A DNA stretch of 64,000 bases. Origin: Turnera subulata. Its lineage: Eukaryota > Streptophyta > Magnoliopsida > Malpighiales > Passifloraceae. The notes beneath the pieces were generated by a model. It was not told the origin of the DNA. It did no database searches and saw only the letters and a program-made list of their open reading frames with translations. Position 1 is the stretch's first letter; each line of letters opens with the position of its first letter. Below are positions 35,431 through 47,215 of the stretch, piece by piece. Where the stretch lies: NCBI GenBank assembly GCA_028386065.3, contig JAKUCV010007760.1, positions 1-64,000 of the forward strand, given 5' to 3'. The position numbers and the translations under genes were made by a program.

Positions 35431-37816
35431 ATATCGATCTTTCTTACAAATTAGATTCCGTTATTTGAATTTCAAATTTTACGGTCTTCTATCTTCCATC
35501 CGGTTCTGCAAATCAAAAAAGAGAAAACTTATATGCTTGATTCAGCATTCCCTAAATGGAGCTCACTTCATACTAAGCATCAGTGACAGTGCACAGTTGC
35601 AGTCTACTATTTTCGGGTTCAATAGATGGGTAATAAATTTATAGACTTTAATTTAGAGGTCCTAAACTAACATCAATAAAGTATCACTCTCAAAGTCTTT
35701 GCCTAGCGTGATCTATAAATAGTTCACTCATGATTTCATTTTCAAAAAAAAACTGTGGGCTAAGACAAATTCTACTCACTGTTTTAGGTTGTCCTTTTTC
35801 TTTCATTAATTAGTTGCCAGTTACCATGCTTCCCATAATTTGCTCCTCTTTTCTTAGGCCGTACATAAACTGTTTGGATTGGGTCAAAACAGAAACATTA
35901 CTTTCCTCAACAATTTACTTTCAAGCAACTTCAGGACAATAAATAAAAGCATCAATCTTCCATAATGGACTAATGTTTGAATGTTAATCATTGAAACTTA
36001 GCTTGGCGTGGCAAAGGAGACAACAAAGATCAAAAAGAAAACAAGTTGCTAACAATAACATTATCTCCTAGAGATGGGTGGCCTGGACCTAGTATATAGG
36101 TTCATGAAGAAAAGGAAGCAGGGGCCGCCCCACAAATCCTAACCCACTTTAGTTGGATCATTAGAAATCTTAAACGCATATTTCTATGTAATAGTGGCCC
36201 ATTATCAATTATTAGAAAACTATTTAGTGTTTCTTTTCTTATTCCAATTCCACACATTAACTCAACATCACAATAAGTATCATTTGTCTTAGCCCACAGT
36301 GTGAATTGTTATGTTTGTTGACTTATTTTTTCCACAGTAAAGATATGAGCTTTGACTGTCATAGTCATGCATGGAGTTGTGAATAATAAAGCGTGATTTT
36401 GCCTTTTGAACTGGGTGGATTAAACCATGATCACAAGGATACAACTTAAAAGATCGATTCAATCTCTTTGGGACACCCAAAATCCATGCTGATGATTGCA
36501 GTTTGATTTTGCAATCATAAAGTCTGACTTGCTGTTGACCAAGAGAACTTTAGATGTTTATCATATTTTCTTTTGTCCTTATACAATTGCAGAAACTCTT
36601 TTGCATATTTTGCTCCAAAAAAAAACATTTGTAATTCTCTTGCACCATTTTTCCCCCTTTCGTCACAATGTGCACGCTTATGATATTAATCTTATCCTTA
36701 TTTTGGATGAAACAAAGTTAGAGCACCTGTCTAAATGAAATCAACTGTAAATTGCTTACTAATTATATTTGGATGTGTGATACAAAAACGAAAATAGGGC
36801 CCAAGTTTTTATAAGATTGTTCAGGGTTTATAGGGGAGTTCAAACGAATTGTAAATCGGCCTCTCATTCCCAAGTATAAAAATCTGAAATAGAAGTGTGT
36901 GAATGATACATTTATAGGGGTTGGCCTCTCTACTTGCGGTTGCGATTGGTCGTGGTCGAATTTCCATCGGGTAAGCTCGGATTTCCTCCGAAAAATGACG
37001 TTAGTGTGAGCCTTTCAAGCTTCCAAGCTTTAGGCCTCGTGAGCCTCTAGAATATAGACTTGTTCTTCAAATTTAGAACTCAGGAGCTATTAGGTTTCGG
37101 GATGGGTCCTGTAGTATCAAAGAGAGTGAATCAATCATAACTGTGCTAGCATTAGACTAAGATAAAAAAATACAAAAATTATTACTAACACAATTAATAT
37201 ATAACTACACATTTAAATATTTTTTACTATGTAAGAAAAAAGAAGAATAATTCTTTATCTTGTAGAGGCCAAGCTTGCTTTACTACATTTCCTCTCATAA
37301 TATAAAGGGGGAAAATTATTTTTTTAGCAATACAGAAAAAGAAATCATGGTGCTTCATAGTCTCTTCAATTTAGATTCTGGATTTTTAATTACATTCTAA
37401 CATTACGTTACAGTTTAGACTCTCTCCATAACAGAGATCGCAAACAGAAATTGATCTTAGTAGCCCACGCGTTATAAACATGACTAAGGATTACTACTGT
37501 ATCACACCCTCAGTGAGAAAATGATTGGTTGATTATATTTTAAAAAACAAGAGTATAGTTATTAAATTCACTATACATAATTAAGATTTGTCAAATCAGA
37601 CCATGTTCCCGAAAAGTTGCACTGTCTAGTTTTCGGCCTCCGGTTGGGCTACACATTAGGATGAAGCCCCATCGCAGGTACCTGGGTTGTTGACGCATCA
37701 GGAGATAACGGGGCCCACTGATAAACACATCTACGGCCCGGTTGGGTCAACGGTCACGTCATCCAGAGAAAGAGCCACGAGTCATCTGATCCAACGCCCC
37801 TGCGACAATATTCCTC

Positions 37817-37826
37817 GACACGTGTC
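37817..37826. promoter_or_regulatory. Palindromic G-box (GACACGTGTC)
   Basis: A perfect 10-bp palindrome with the ACGT core used by bZIP and bHLH factors. A second ACGT element, 'ggtcacgtcatcc', lies about 70 bp upstream, and a W-box core (TTGAC, inverted) is next to it. The nearest gene is FKBP20-1, about 1.4 kb downstream, so the target is uncertain. Confidence 0.35.
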
Positions 37827-38026
37827 CTCCAACTGCACCCAAATCACACCTGATGATGTAAAAATACGCCCCAAGAAGGAGACAGATGATCTCCGGCTTT
37901 TCTCGGATCACATGGGTGCGTGGGGCCCACTCAAATGTTGCATGGTGTGGGGCCAATGTGGGGCCCAAAATTATAAGATTAATTAGAAACAATTGTTTGG
38001 GGTTTTTGCACTGGTCTTAAAATTAG

Positions 38027-38318
38027 GGATTGGGCTCCTCTCCAGTTGTAGCTCCTCTCCAGTTGTGGATAACAGGAGACATCCTGTTAAGTTAATTTAT
38101 TTTATAAGATATCTTTTCAAGATTGTATTTATTTATCTTCTTTTCTTTTTGTTTTGGTTATGTGATCGTTAAAAGAAAGAAACAAAAAGGAAAAAAAAAT
38201 AAATATAATCTTGAAAAGATATCTTATAAAATAATTAAGAATCATTAAATTTAATCTAATGATTGAAATTGACTTAAGAGGATGTCTCCCGTTATCCAAC
38301 TGGAGACCAGCCCAATCC
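38027..38318. mobile_element. Mutator-type MITE with long inverted repeats, 292 bp, 9-bp TSD
   Basis: Terminal inverted repeats of more than 100 bp: the left arm starts 'ggattgggctcctctccagt' and the right arm reads inward as 'ggattgggctggtctccagt'. An inner arm 'aagatatcttttcaagatt' is repeated in inverted form. The flanks are the perfect 9-bp repeat TAAAATTAG (38018-38026 and 38319-38327). The transcript would fold into a long hairpin. It is of the same family as 33860-34071. Confidence 0.85.
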
Positions 38319-39270
38319 TAAAATTAGGGGCTATGACTTTGGGTCTTATTTTTTTTTTCTTTCAAAGCTGTAGGGCAATTATTTGAAGGGATAGGTAGGT
38401 AGGTAGTAGTACTGGGAGTTGAGAGTTGGGACCCCCCACCCTCTCCATCTAGGGGGGCACTGTCCCTCTTCTGTGGCTTCTGCTCTCTGGGCTCCGAGGA
38501 CATGGCATGATCTTCATACAGTTAAATACTGGTACAACTTATCCCACAAGAATTAAAAGCATTGTTGTTTAGGTTTGGGATCTTGGACCAGGTTTTGGGG
38601 TTACCCTACGCATAACTGAGAGATGATGAATGTTTTCCACGTAGACATAGATAAATTAATGAACCAAAATGATATAGGAGTTCATGTGCTTTCAGGCAAC
38701 ACATGTCGTCCCAACTCAATACTGTCTTGTGAAATAAATCTATTGGATAAGAGGCCCAGAAAGGATTGGACTGGCGAGATCAAACAACAACCAACCCCGC
38801 AATTTTGTCTGGTAAGCAGCCATCAATATTAACTAGCAAGCTGGGCCTCGAGCAAAGCAATAGTAGAGTCCAATAATCAAACCGAGATAAAGCCCACAAA
38901 CTGATTCTCACGCTCGACCGTGGCGCGTGACAGTTCCGTTTGGGCAGAAAGAATCAAGCGTCACCTATCTCTTCTATATTCCCTCGATTTAAAAAAAATC
39001 AAAAACTCTCACCCAAAAAAACGCCTATGGCAGCAACTCCCTCTACCCACTCCATTTCCGATTATTCCATATCCCTCATCTTACAGGCCCCTTTCCTCGA
39101 CCCGGTTTCTGCTTCTCGTCTCCGGTTCTCCTCTCGCCGACCCAGGTCAGTCCACCACTGTGCCGTCTTGTAAATTTGGGTTTTTGTTTTTTTTTTTGTT
39201 TTTTTTTTGTATCCAATACATTTGTATACTTATTTCTTGTTTTGGGTTTGGTTTTAAGAAGTTAGGGTTT

Positions 39271-39285
39271 ATGAAAAATGGGTGA
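39271..39285 (+). other. Four-codon uORF overlapping the FKBP20-1 start
   Basis: An ATG at 39271 reads Met-Lys-Asn-Gly then TGA. Its stop lies 5 bases past the FKBP20-1 ATG (39278), in another frame. If the mRNA includes it, ribosomes would have to leak past it or back up to start the main frame, so it may lower translation. Confidence 0.45.
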
Positions 39286-40568
39286 TGCAATTGATTTAAG
39301 TGGGGATGGAGGTGTGGTCAAGACCATCCTAAGGAAACCAAAACCTGACGCGGTGGCTCCTTCTGATGATCTTCCTCTAGTTGATGGTACTATTTTTGTT
39401 ACAATTTCTTTTTTCTACTATAGCTCATTAATAACTATGAAAGATTGATTTTTTACAGTTGGGATTTGACTATATGGTGTTTGCTGTTATTGTTTGATTA
39501 GTGCAATACGAGGGCACACTTGAGGAAACAGGGGAAGTGTTTGACACTACCCGCGAGGACAATACAGTGTTCTCCTTTGAAATTGGAAAGGGCTCTGTCA
39601 TCAAGGCCTGGGACATTGCCCTTAGAACCATGAAGGTCCATAGATAGTCTATTGATTCAATTCTTGTTAATAGTTTCTATGGCTTTTCTTTCTGAGGGTT
39701 CAATCTTTTTTTTTTTCTTAAACCAGGTAGGGGAAGTTGCTAGAATTACTTGCAAGCCAGAATATGCTTATGGAAGTGCTGGCTCTCCCCCCGACATTCC
39801 GCCCGAGTAAGTACATATTGTTGTTATTCTAGTCTTTCAGCTTTCTGCTTACAATTCGATGTTTTCTGAGTGTAGTGGAGACTAAAACCTTTAGTCTTCG
39901 GTAAAGAGATAGTTTTGATATTTTTTTAAGGTGCGATCCCAAAGGATATGTGATTTTGGTAGTAGGTTAATCCAGCTATGAATGGCATTTGCACCTTTTC
40001 CTGCTTTATTGGTCCAAACAGCAAACTTTCCGGGAGAGAAAGGTTGGCCAGATTGTCATTTGTACCATGAATTGGTTGACTTGTGGTCGTTGTTTAAGTG
40101 CTTTAAAATTCAGGAGTCTTCTGTTCAGTATCCTTTCTTTTGTTGGTGGAAATTGAATGTCATCTCCCTAATGATCCGTATATCTTTTACTTAATGCAGT
40201 GCGACCCTTATTTTTGAAGTTGAGTTAATGGCATGCAAACCGCGAAAAGGTGCTAGTGCAAGTAGCGTTTCGGAGGAGAGGGCTAGGCTGGAGTAAGTTA
40301 TATTTCTTGCAATTCTTGGTTTAAAGAATTATGTTCGCCTATCCTTGGATTTACTTTTCAGTGCGATATGGGGTTTGAGTTTGGCTATTTCCTCTTTTAA
40401 TACATTATCAGGGAGTTGAAGAAGCAAAGAGAGCTTGCTGCTGCTGCCAAAGAGGAAGAGAAGAAGAAAAGAGAAGAAGCTAAGGCAGCAGCTGCTGCAA
40501 GAATCCAAGCCAAGCTGGAATCAAAGAAAGGCCCAGGAAAGGGTAAGGGGAAGGGAAAGCCAAAATAG
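39278..40568 (+). CDS. FKBP20-1: Peptidyl-prolyl cis-trans isomerase FKBP20-1 (five exons)
   Basis: Exons 39278-39386, 39502-39635, 39727-39806, 40200-40292 and 40412-40568 join in phase to 190 codons, the length of the Arabidopsis protein. All introns are GT-AG. The single FK506-binding domain (about residues 31-125) catalyses proline isomerisation. Visible active-site residues are the Tyr of VQYEG, Phe-Asp of VFDTTRED, the Phe of FSFEIG, Val-Ile-x-x-Trp in GSVIKAWDI, the Tyr of [15 protein letters not shown] and the Phe of LIFEVEL. All match the FKBP12 pocket, so it should be active. The tail (126-190) is a charged helix of Glu, Lys and Ala ending in [10 protein letters not shown], likely a nuclear or nucleic-acid-binding tail. 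It converges on SDIR1, with 983 bp between the stop codons. A four-codon uORF overlaps the start. Confidence 0.95.
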
Positions 40569-41551
40569 GTCGTCATTGGCATGGTGCTGATCAATACTGT
40601 TTCTCAGAAAATGGGGAAAAAAGTTTCTAGTTTTGCACTAATTCGCGGTGTTTATACAATAATTACCTCCACAACGTGCACCAGTAATCAGCACCATAAG
40701 GGTCATTTAGGAATTAAGCATGGTTTCGTTTTTAGATCTTGATTGCTTGTGTTTCTGTGCTTGTGTAATGGAGCGTGTGATATAGGGAGAGTTTAGTTGA
40801 ACTCGATCATTTGTAATGATGCTTATACGGTCGTGTGGAAGTTGCTTATGATCCTTTATATTCAACTCGATCTTCTTCAGTCATCTTCATAAAAAAGGCT
40901 TTCAGACTCTTACAACGATACATTAGCGTGGAGTCACTAACTAATGCCGCATGGAGTCTGGTTTTCTTATAACAACAAAATGGTGTTCCATGAGGTATAC
41001 AAAGAATGTCCAATGGGTATACTTCTCTTTCTACAGTTGAAATGGCTTTCTTCGTCAACTAAAATGTACTATTTCTTTAACATTCAACACTTACGGAATT
41101 CGACTTGGGCCGTCAATTGTGAAAGGGCTAACTACCAGACTCATTATGTTTGAAATGCTTATCACGCCACCTGCTAGTATCCGGAACAGCACTATCGAAT
41201 GCAGCTTATGTTGAGAGGGTGATAACATTTAACAAAAAGACAAAAAGACAAAATGACAGCTAAAGGAATTCTACGACCACCTGCGCCAAAAAATCATACT
41301 TTTCCATCTGAATTAGCAGCCAACAACTTACTAGAGCTGTTAGGATGCAGCTACACATCTAGTATACAGGTTACAAGGCAATTCCCCCATTTCTCCCCTT
41401 CAACTTTCTGTTTTCCTGCAATGCCTAACATAAGTTACTAGAAAGCTAGCCACAACCTACAAATTAGGCCTTCCGTAATCTGTAGATTAATGAGGATTAC
41501 AGATATCGATACATGTATAGATTATGTGATGTATGGGCTAGCACTAAATAG
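40569..41551. other. Region between the convergent FKBP20-1 and SDIR1 genes
   Basis: It holds the two 3' UTRs and a short spacer. No other gene is supported. The segment 40890-41120 contains short ORFs with no recognisable similarity. Confidence 0.5.
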
Positions 41552-44500
41552 TTAAACCATGTAAGATGCATCCAATCCTCCTCCATTATCTTGCCATCCT
41601 GATGCTGCCCTGAATTTACAAACGGGGCATGTTCCTTGCTGTCGCAGCCATGGGTCAATGCAGTTAGCATGGAACTGCAAAAAGCAACTATCAGTTAGAT
41701 GCATGCAAAGGTGTTGAACAGTCAAACTCCTTATTACCCCTGACAGAAGAAGATCAACATTGAAACATAAAACCTGAAAAGCTAGAATCATCCAAAAGTG
41801 GAGTAGAAATTTCTGCAGAAATTTTTAGTTTAGTGTCACACATTAGAAATGAAGCTGTTTCCTCTTTTATTTTTAATATCCAAATAAACTAGGACCTCTC
41901 TTCAACCTCCAGACATTGACTACATGAAAGAGAGCGACTGGATAGAGCAAAAGGAAAAAGGAAGTGGCTGAATATACACAAATAAAGACGAATCTGGTGA
42001 GAGACTAAAGCATTGATAGTACTATTTCTTAAGAAAAAACAGTTTAAGATGAGGATGAACCTGATGCAAGCATGGCAAGGTACGAATTAATTCTCCCTCA
42101 TTAGCTTGTTCCAAGCACACAGTACAAGTAAGCTCATCATCTGAAGCCTTCATGCTTCTAATTACATTTGCAGTATCTTGCTTCTTTTGCTAAAATGTAA
42201 GAGCAGAATATAAATACTTAAACACAACGAAAAATGAAACCAGGCAAAAAAAAAGCACAAAAGAATAGAAAGCATAAAAACTCAGCAGCTGAAACTTTTT
42301 GATGCTAAGCAGCTGAATCTTAAAGCAAAAAATGAATAGTAGAGATGCTTCCACCAGAAATGGGGATGTCACTCTACCAACAAAGTTGCATTTGCAGAAT
42401 AGCAGGGGAGAAGGTCTAACTCAGGATGCCAATAAAGAAAGGATGGTAAAATTAATTGTTCTTTTTCCAAACTTCTATTAGCAATACTGAGCAGTGGAAA
42501 TAGGTTTGGCGCAACAATAAACTAGTGATCAGTACCAATGGGCTTGTAGCACATTGGTACTCTTGCAAAAGCAAGAGGGGTGAGGTCTCGGATTTGAGTC
42601 TCACCTTCAACATCGACTAGTATCAAAAAACTAGTGATCAGTGCAGAACAGCAGTCAAAAGACTGAAAATGATACAACTTTGGCTAGAAATGCACATCAA
42701 CCTTGGACATAAAATGAAAAATTAGCACAATGGCCTATCTGTCTTAACAAATAAGATACACTAACTGAAACTCAAAACTTATGGCACATATGTAACAGTT
42801 AAATGTGGACAAAGTAAAGGCATATATACCTCAGCAGGGACAGAAGATGAGGCTTGCTGCGTTGAAGCACAACTACTGTCACAGGGAAAAAAAATAGAGC
42901 TCATCGTCAAACCACTCATGTTCAAACAGCCATAAGCTATTCCAAGCACTAACCCAATATAGGAACACGTAACACATAAAACGAATGATGTCAAATTTCT
43001 AATACCCCAAAATCAGATCATAGCATAGAAGCCAACTCTTAGTACAGTTTCACATTTTTTTTTGGGGTATATCTCCATGACACACACAGTGAACCCAATC
43101 TCACTCAGGTTGCTTTATGGTTTAAACATGAAAAGGCAACACATCCCAATGCACTTTATTCTCCACCAGTATGACGCATATGCTGTAAGCAACCAAAGTA
43201 AAGTTCCAACAGAAGCCACTCAATCCCTCGAAAGTCAATGCATATTAGAGAATCAACTAACTCATGGCATGCTTTTGGAGCCATCAGTAGACTTGCAACA
43301 TATTCAAGAGGATGAATGAACCAAAAACATAGAACATTTAAACGATGCAAGTATAAGGAAGTATCACTACCACAAAGATGCAAGTATAAGGAAGTATCAC
43401 TACCACAAAGATGCAAGTCATTAGAGACTGTATGTCAAGAGTTAGCCAAGCAATCCTTGAAAAATAAAAACTACGCAGCTAATGACAAAATAAAAGGTCA
43501 CAAATAAATAGTTTCTCAATGCAAAGAATCTGATGAATTATGATGATCTGATTTGTAAGTTGCAACAGCAAAAATAGCAGTGAAACAAAGAAAATTCCTG
43601 AGTGAGGATCAAAGTTCTGACAAACAAAGTCATACTTGTAAAGGGGGTTAGTTCAGAAAAGGAATCATGTGCCCCAATGTTTGCATACCATATTCACTAA
43701 AATATAAATATTCAACTACCATTTTTCTTGATTAAATTGGCCAATACATGGCACTACGAGATTTTTTTAGAAAGTTAGATACACCATCAGACTAACCTGT
43801 GAGAACCATTGATCTTATACATGTGAACAGGAAGGGAATTTATCTCCTCCTCACTCATTGATGCCGTTGTGGGCACATTATCTGAATCTAGTGCTCTCAA
43901 AGTCTCATAGTCTGGGTATAAACAACAAACACAGAAATAATCACGTGATGAATACATTCTGAACATCAAAATATCTAACATCCCGTAAAATAGTAAAAAG
44001 CTTTTGATGTATTGTAGCAGTTGATAGTTGCAATCCAGTGAATATCATGCTTTGGAGTATACAAGCATAACTTTTCAATGCACAACATGAGCATGGAGGA
44101 TGCACCTACCTAGGTCATCGAGTTCCCGGTCTAGGAGTGCAAGCTGGAGCCGAAGGCCCTGCAAACGGCCTCTGGTTGCAAGTGCTATTGAAGCAGGCAT
44201 GTGCAACCGCAACTCGGTGTGACCGAGAAGGCCACTAGCCATCACAGCATGCGCTTGAGCTTGCGCTTGAAGTTGCTGACAGGTTGCATACATCCTCAGC
44301 GTCGTGGCCATCAAAAATATGCCCAGGACCAGCCAGAGCTGCAAACATCAACATAACCGTCACACCACATCAACAACCAACAAATGTATAACCACCATGT
44401 CCGTAATTCGACAAAGAGGAAGACAATACCATAAAATTAGCCGGCATTTGGTGGGAGTTCAATATCATGAATAGCAAGAGAACTGCCAAACACATCAAAC

Positions 44501-44838
44501 ACAGTATGACTCATAAGAAACATAAAACACAAACAAATGTTTCTCCGATCCATCAATCAACAAAAGAGAAGAGCACAACCGGGTACATCACAACAACGTA
44601 TACCTGTGACGAGAAAAACAAGGGAATTGGAGTTCACGGGGCGCGTACCGTGCACGCGCTGGTTCAACAACAAGGGAAAAAAAACTGTTAAAACAACAAA
44701 AAAAAAATGACGCGAATCGGAAAAGTGAGACTGTAGAAATCGAGAAGAATAAATTTTTACCATTGCCCGCCGCTCGGGGACGAAAGGCGGTAAGCCATTC
44801 TCCAAATCGGCTCTCGTTCCTCGAAACACAAAACTCAT
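41552..44838 (-). CDS. SDIR1: RING-H2 E3 ubiquitin ligase SDIR1 (eight coding exons)
   Basis: Coding exons on the minus strand are 44838-44761, 44658-44604, 44482-44430, 44338-44110, 43911-43797, 42875-42830, 42189-42061 and 41674-41552. All have GT-AG borders and join in phase to 275 residues (Arabidopsis SDIR1 has 273). The N terminus MSFVFRGTRADLENG is typical. Two hydrophobic segments (about residues 38-54 and 63-75) anchor it in the ER membrane. The C-terminal RING-H2 domain has C214, C217, C232, H234, H237, C240, C251 and C254, and the protein ends in the family's DASYMV. Known role: ubiquitin ligase that promotes abscisic-acid and salt/drought signalling. The variable linker (residues about 165-210) differs most from Arabidopsis. 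Intron 6 holds a SINE and intron 5 a 33-bp tandem repeat. Confidence 0.96.
42534..42627 (+). mobile_element. tRNA-derived SINE (94 bp) in an SDIR1 intron, 15-bp TSD
   Basis: The insert reads 'accaatgggcttgtagcaca...' with a box-A-like 'tagcacattggt' and a box-B-like 'ggtctcggatttgagtc', and ends in 'tatcaaaa'. Direct repeats AAACTAGTGATCAGT flank it (42519-42533 and 42628-42642). It lies in the intron between coding exons 6 and 7, antisense to SDIR1. A truncated relative is at about 17785-17830. Confidence 0.8.
43344..43417. repeat. 33-bp tandem repeat (2.2 copies) in an SDIR1 intron
   Basis: The unit starts 'gatgcaagtataaggaagta' and repeats exactly with a 33-bp period at 43344, 43377 and (partial) 43410. 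It is in the intron between coding exons 5 and 6. The identity of the copies suggests a recent duplication. Confidence 0.9.
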
Positions 44839-44850
44839 GCTTTTAACAAT

Positions 44851-44966
44851 CTGGAATCACAGGTAATAACGCTAAGCTTAATCGGATCATATGATTCGTC
44901 AAACAATCTAACCAAATATTAATTAGAAAAATTAACCATTCACTAAGAGGGAGTAACGAGACTTAC
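44851..44966 (-). other. Probable intron in the SDIR1 5' UTR
   Basis: On the minus strand a strong donor (CACC|GTAAGT, intron starting at 44966) and an acceptor (ATTCCAG, ending at 44851) frame a 116-bp intron. Only 12 nt of 5' UTR lie between the acceptor and the SDIR1 ATG. Upstream leader sequence would extend from 44967 to about 45100. Confidence 0.6.
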
Positions 44967-45099
44967 GGTGATCGGAACTGAACGACGCCGGATGAGGATG
45001 TGTGCCGATCAATTCATGACCTTTTCAGGATGTCAGTTTTGGAGGAGGAAGAAGATTTGATCAACGGGCGGCCGAGTCGGGGTGGAGCGATTTGACTCG

Positions 45100-47071
45100 G
45101 GCGCGTCGCTGAGGAAGCTGCTTTTCTTCTCTTCTTTTTTTTCTTTTTCTTTTTTCCTTTTAAAAAAATAAAAAAGGAAAGGGAGTTATCTGGCTTGTTT
45201 CTTACCAAACAAAAACTAACGGCTTCTCTGCAAGTTCGCTGTCGGAATTATCGACAATGTCCGGATGAAATGAAAAGTAGATTTTTTTTTTTTGTAACAA
45301 ATGAAAGAAAACAGATTAATTAATCTCTGTCGGTAAAGCACCAAAAAAAAAGTGTCTTTGGGCACGAACGACATCGTTTCACATAGTGATAAATTGTTGT
45401 TTGGCTCAGAATTTATATCGTTTTTTCAATTTATGCTGTCTTTATATATGGAAACGTATAATTATATTTTCCAATATTTATATTTATACTATAATTTATA
45501 TATTGTTAAGCTAATAGCTTTGAGGAGCCACAATATTTTTAGTAGTTATTATGTAGCTTTTTATTTTTGAGAAAATATGTATTACGTAGTTAATAATTTA
45601 TTAGAAGTTTATATTGATTCCAACCATATGCCAAAAGACAAGGTGGGTTTACAATTATAGCTACTTTATGAGATCTTTGAGGTTAAATTCACTTCAAGCT
45701 GGTGACACGACAACATCCAGTTTCTTCGTAAATGGGAGAGTTGTAAACATAAAAGTGCTAATCAGATAACACACTTTGAACCTAGTAACACTTCCTTTAG
45801 GTGAGGTGGTTAACTACTTAGCTTATAACCTTGGTTAGAAGTAAAGCGTTCTTCATAGAGAAAAATATAAGTTTAATAATATCTGAATTCTTATTAGGTT
45901 ATGCACCTTTTGAATTTTTTCTCTGAATTCTATCAAAGAATATGATGTCCAAAGTAAGTAATTATGCAAAAAATAGACATGAAGTTGGAAGGAAACATAA
46001 TTTGTAAGTTCAATCTTAGATTAAGATGGGAGTAGAAAAAATTTCTTGAACGGAGTTTAGGTATTTAAATTTTATTTTTTACATAAATAATTAATTATCG
46101 GATGATAAAATTGAATTTTTGTTAATAAAATTGAAGAAATTTAAATTACTTGGAAAAAATGTAGAAACTTATGTTCAATTAACAATACTATAAATTGTTT
46201 TGAAACCCTTTTAGCTAAATATAATATCTTATTGTTTCTAGGTTCAACATATCTCAGAACTTCATGGACTTATTGATGATCTCCAATCCGTTCTCCGATA
46301 AATTAAAAAGAAATAGCAAATCCTTAATGACCAAAATATTGAACTCAAGAGTTATAAAGGCTGATTTGTCCAGCGATCAAACTGCAGGAATAACAATAAT
46401 AAGCCCTCCACTTTTTAAACTCCTTATCATGTTCCAAATTTTCCACCATCATTTTTCTTTCATAAATTTGTTCATACATGATAATGTAGTATAGCCCCTG
46501 AAAAAAAAAAAATTGAAACGCTCCAATCCAATTAGTTGAGATGCCTATCTTTTTTCTTGAAAGGCCTATCTTGTAGTTTAAATTTTCAGGTATAGAGATT
46601 TTCTACCCAGATCAGATGCGAATATTGATACCAACTCTTTTATTGAATACCAAACTATTTACTTAAAATTGTTCTTTTGTGTTCATCAAAAATAAAAATT
46701 GTTGTTTTGTGAAGAAAATGGAAAAATTTCTCCTGTACGAATGTGATAGTTGTGAATCTTGTGATCCTGACTGCGGGTTGCATTGCCAGGCTGGAATTGA
46801 GAATCAGAGGTCAGAAGAAAACAAACTCTTGTTTATTCATTGGAAACACCAAACCAAAATGTGCTGGCACCCACCCTAACCTAACTGCTTCCACATATAT
46901 ATACCGCATTCTGACCCCAAAAAAAACAAGAAAAGAAAAAGAAAAAGACTACATTAAATAATATCCCCTCCCCGGGTATACCTCATCATATTATTCAAAC
47001 TTTCTTTTCCCACCAAACCTACATTGACCAATCACCAATCAATGGCCCACCCCCAGCAATTTGGTGATATG
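45100..47071. other. Intergenic region between SDIR1 and the LINE
   Basis: The region up to about 45500 is SDIR1 promoter, with a strong T/C tract at 45120-45160. The rest is AT-rich with no supported gene, one tRNA-like SINE trace near 45785-45900, and one micro-insertion at 46682-46694. Confidence 0.45.
46682..46694 (+). mobile_element. Micro-insertion: 13 bp, 17-bp TSD with one mismatch
   Basis: The insert 'ttcatcaaaaata' lies between 46665-46681 and 46695-46711, which share 16 of 17 bases ('aaaattgtt[c/g]ttttgtg'). The 'catc(A)n' end matches the 3' end of the LINE at 47089. Confidence 0.5.
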
Positions 47072-47215
47072 ATATCATGTATAGTGTTTTTTTTTTGATG
47101 ATAACGATATGATTTATTGATGACAAAAAGTAGCAGTATGTACACATAAGTGAACAAACAAGGCTCAAAGCATTACAGAAAGGTGTAAAGTACAGGTCCT
47201 ATGAGCTACAGAGAG

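Larger units (their letters stand above)
32445..39270. other. Intergenic region between RTFL and FKBP20-1
   Basis: The first 500 bp or so is RTFL 3' UTR and flank. Two related Mutator-type MITEs, two SINE-like copies and a cluster of ACGT elements are described separately. The GC-rich stretches at 33540-33790 and 36840-37060 look like old transposon pieces that I cannot classify. 38920-39270 is the promoter and 5' leader of FKBP20-1. Confidence 0.45.

Noticed and set aside
43344..43417. Direct repeats considered as a CRISPR-like array
   Set aside because: The units are contiguous without spacers and sit in a plant intron, so this is a simple tandem duplication.
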